Source of the DNA: Acidobacteriota bacterium
GTDB taxonomy: Bacteria; Acidobacteriota; Terriglobia; Acidoferrales; 2-02-FULL-67-57
Direction of reading: 5' to 3'
DNA: 12,104 nt
Assembly: GCA_016210895.1 (NCBI GenBank)
Contig: JACQTG010000244.1
Span: 1 to 12,104, forward strand
The notes below the pieces were generated by a model. The model ran no database searches and was not told where the DNA came from. It saw only the letters and a list, made by a program, of their open reading frames with translations. How positions within the stretch are numbered: position 1 is the first letter of the stretch; each line of letters starts with the position of its first letter. The position numbers were made by a program, and so were the translations under genes. Below, in pieces: positions 11,379 through 12,104 of the stretch.

Positions 11379-12104
11379 CTAAAAGATGGCGGCTTGGGTG
11401 AAGGGGCGGGGCAGAGCGGAAGAAATGAATTCGACGCTCGTGGCGGGCTCTTCGGCCGCCGACAAGGCCAGGGCCAGCGCCCAGAAGTGGTCGGCGTGGC
11501 CGGTGAGGTCGGTGCGGTCGGCGTCGAAGCGGACGTGGCCGGCGGCCGTCACGATACGCTTCACCGAGCCCAGCGCCGCCCGCACCGCCGGGTCGTAGGG
11601 CAGCCGCAGGCGGCCCTCTTCGAGCAGGCGCTTGACCCGCACCGCCAGGTCTTCTTTCACCCCGAGCGTGAACCCGACCGGCTCGACCCGCGCCCCCCAT
11701 TTGGCCTGCAACTCTTCGGCCAGCACCGCGCCCACTCCCGTTGCGTCCACCGCGCACCGCCGTACGGCAAAGCCCGAACGGCGCGGGGAAACCCGTACGG
11801 GTTCTCCCCGTAGTTCGGTTTCGTCCGTAAGGCGGAGGGTCAGTAAGGCGTCGAGGGCCTGGCGCTGAACGGCGAAGGGCTGCCGATCAAGGGTGAGCAC
11901 GCCGCGGGTCCAGTAGAGGCGCGACTCGGGCGGGGCAAATTCATTCTCGACTTCGAGCAGCCAGAGCACGGTCAAGTCGCGGCGGCGGCCGATGTCGACC
12001 CCCAGACAGAGCGGGCCGGTAGGCCGCTGGGGAAACCCAGGCAGGTTTTCCCCAGACCCCTTCCAAGGGAGCGCTTCGCGCAGCATCTTTTCCGGCACGG
12101 CTGA
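11379..12104 (-). CDS. Phage terminase large subunit, C-terminal nuclease part (partial)
   Basis: The C-terminal 241 residues of a large terminase; the frame stays open through the right edge, so the ATPase half lies outside. This part is the RNase H-like headful-cutting nuclease. Three acidic positions stand out as the metal-binding set: LGVDIGRRRDLT (Asp37 of this fragment), CAVDATGVGAVL (Asp120) and HADHFWALALAL (Asp205), the standard D...D...D arrangement of Mu gp28-like terminases. Other family signs are VEPVGFTLGVKEDLAVRVKRLLEEGRLRLP (140-169). It is followed immediately by the right REP pair and not by the portal gene, which is unusual. The end FTQAAIF looks natural, not cut. Confidence 0.92.
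   Translation of the reverse strand, partial: SAVPEKMLREALPWKGSGENLPGFPQRPTGPLCLGVDIGRRRDLTVLWLLEVENEFAPPESRLYWTRGVLTLDRQPFAVQRQALDALLTLRLTDETELRGEPVRVSPRRSGFAVRRCAVDATGVGAVLAEELQAKWGARVEPVGFTLGVKEDLAVRVKRLLEEGRLRLPYDPAVRAALGSVKRIVTAAGHVRFDADRTDLTGHADHFWALALALSAAEEPATSVEFISSALPRPFTQAAIF

Overview
The window is GC-rich bacterial DNA, apparently a chromosome carrying a long-resident Mu-like prophage or phage-derived structural cluster. The host is most likely an acidobacterium or a similar soil bacterium. That guess rests on the style and density of the interspersed palindromic repeats, not on a marker gene. Family assignments come from reading motifs in the translations; no database search was run.

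Phage part, minus strand, transcribed right to left. From the right edge: the C-terminal nuclease half of the large terminase (11379-12104, cut by the edge), then after a 3.4 kb interruption the Mu gp29-type portal (6643-7926), a Mu I-type protease/scaffold (5375-6646), a capsid cement protein (4911-5300), the major capsid protein (3945-4883), gp36-like head completion (3374-3796), gpG-like morphogenesis protein (2731-3189), gp37-like protein (2267-2734), a probable tail tube protein (1122-2165), an unrecognised two-repeat protein in the tail-chaperone position (72-986), and the first 25 codons of a further gene (1-75). This looks like a Mu-like head joined to a siphovirus-like tail. No sheath and no MuF-type minor head gene are present in the window.

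Interruption, plus strand (7927-11378). Between terminase and portal lie two homologous secreted proteins (8248-9021 and 9984-10751) flanking a MOSC-domain protein (9090-9902), then a frameshifted REP-associated tyrosine transposase (10863-11322) bracketed by two inverted REP pairs. The left border holds an inverted array of GCGG(T/A)TTTT units. None of these genes looks like a phage structural gene.

Repeats are the most unusual aspect. At least five families of short elements sit in the phage operon and around it. One has a conserved box of about 48 nt, in three cases followed by a hairpin whose arms differ between copies but keep perfect pairing. Another gives the peptide SVILSEAKDL twice, in frame, within one phage protein. 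Every intergenic gap above about 50 nt in the visible phage operon contains a repeat, and at least three copies lie in frame inside genes. This suggests a phage cluster resident in the host genome for a long time: a decaying prophage or a domesticated particle locus.
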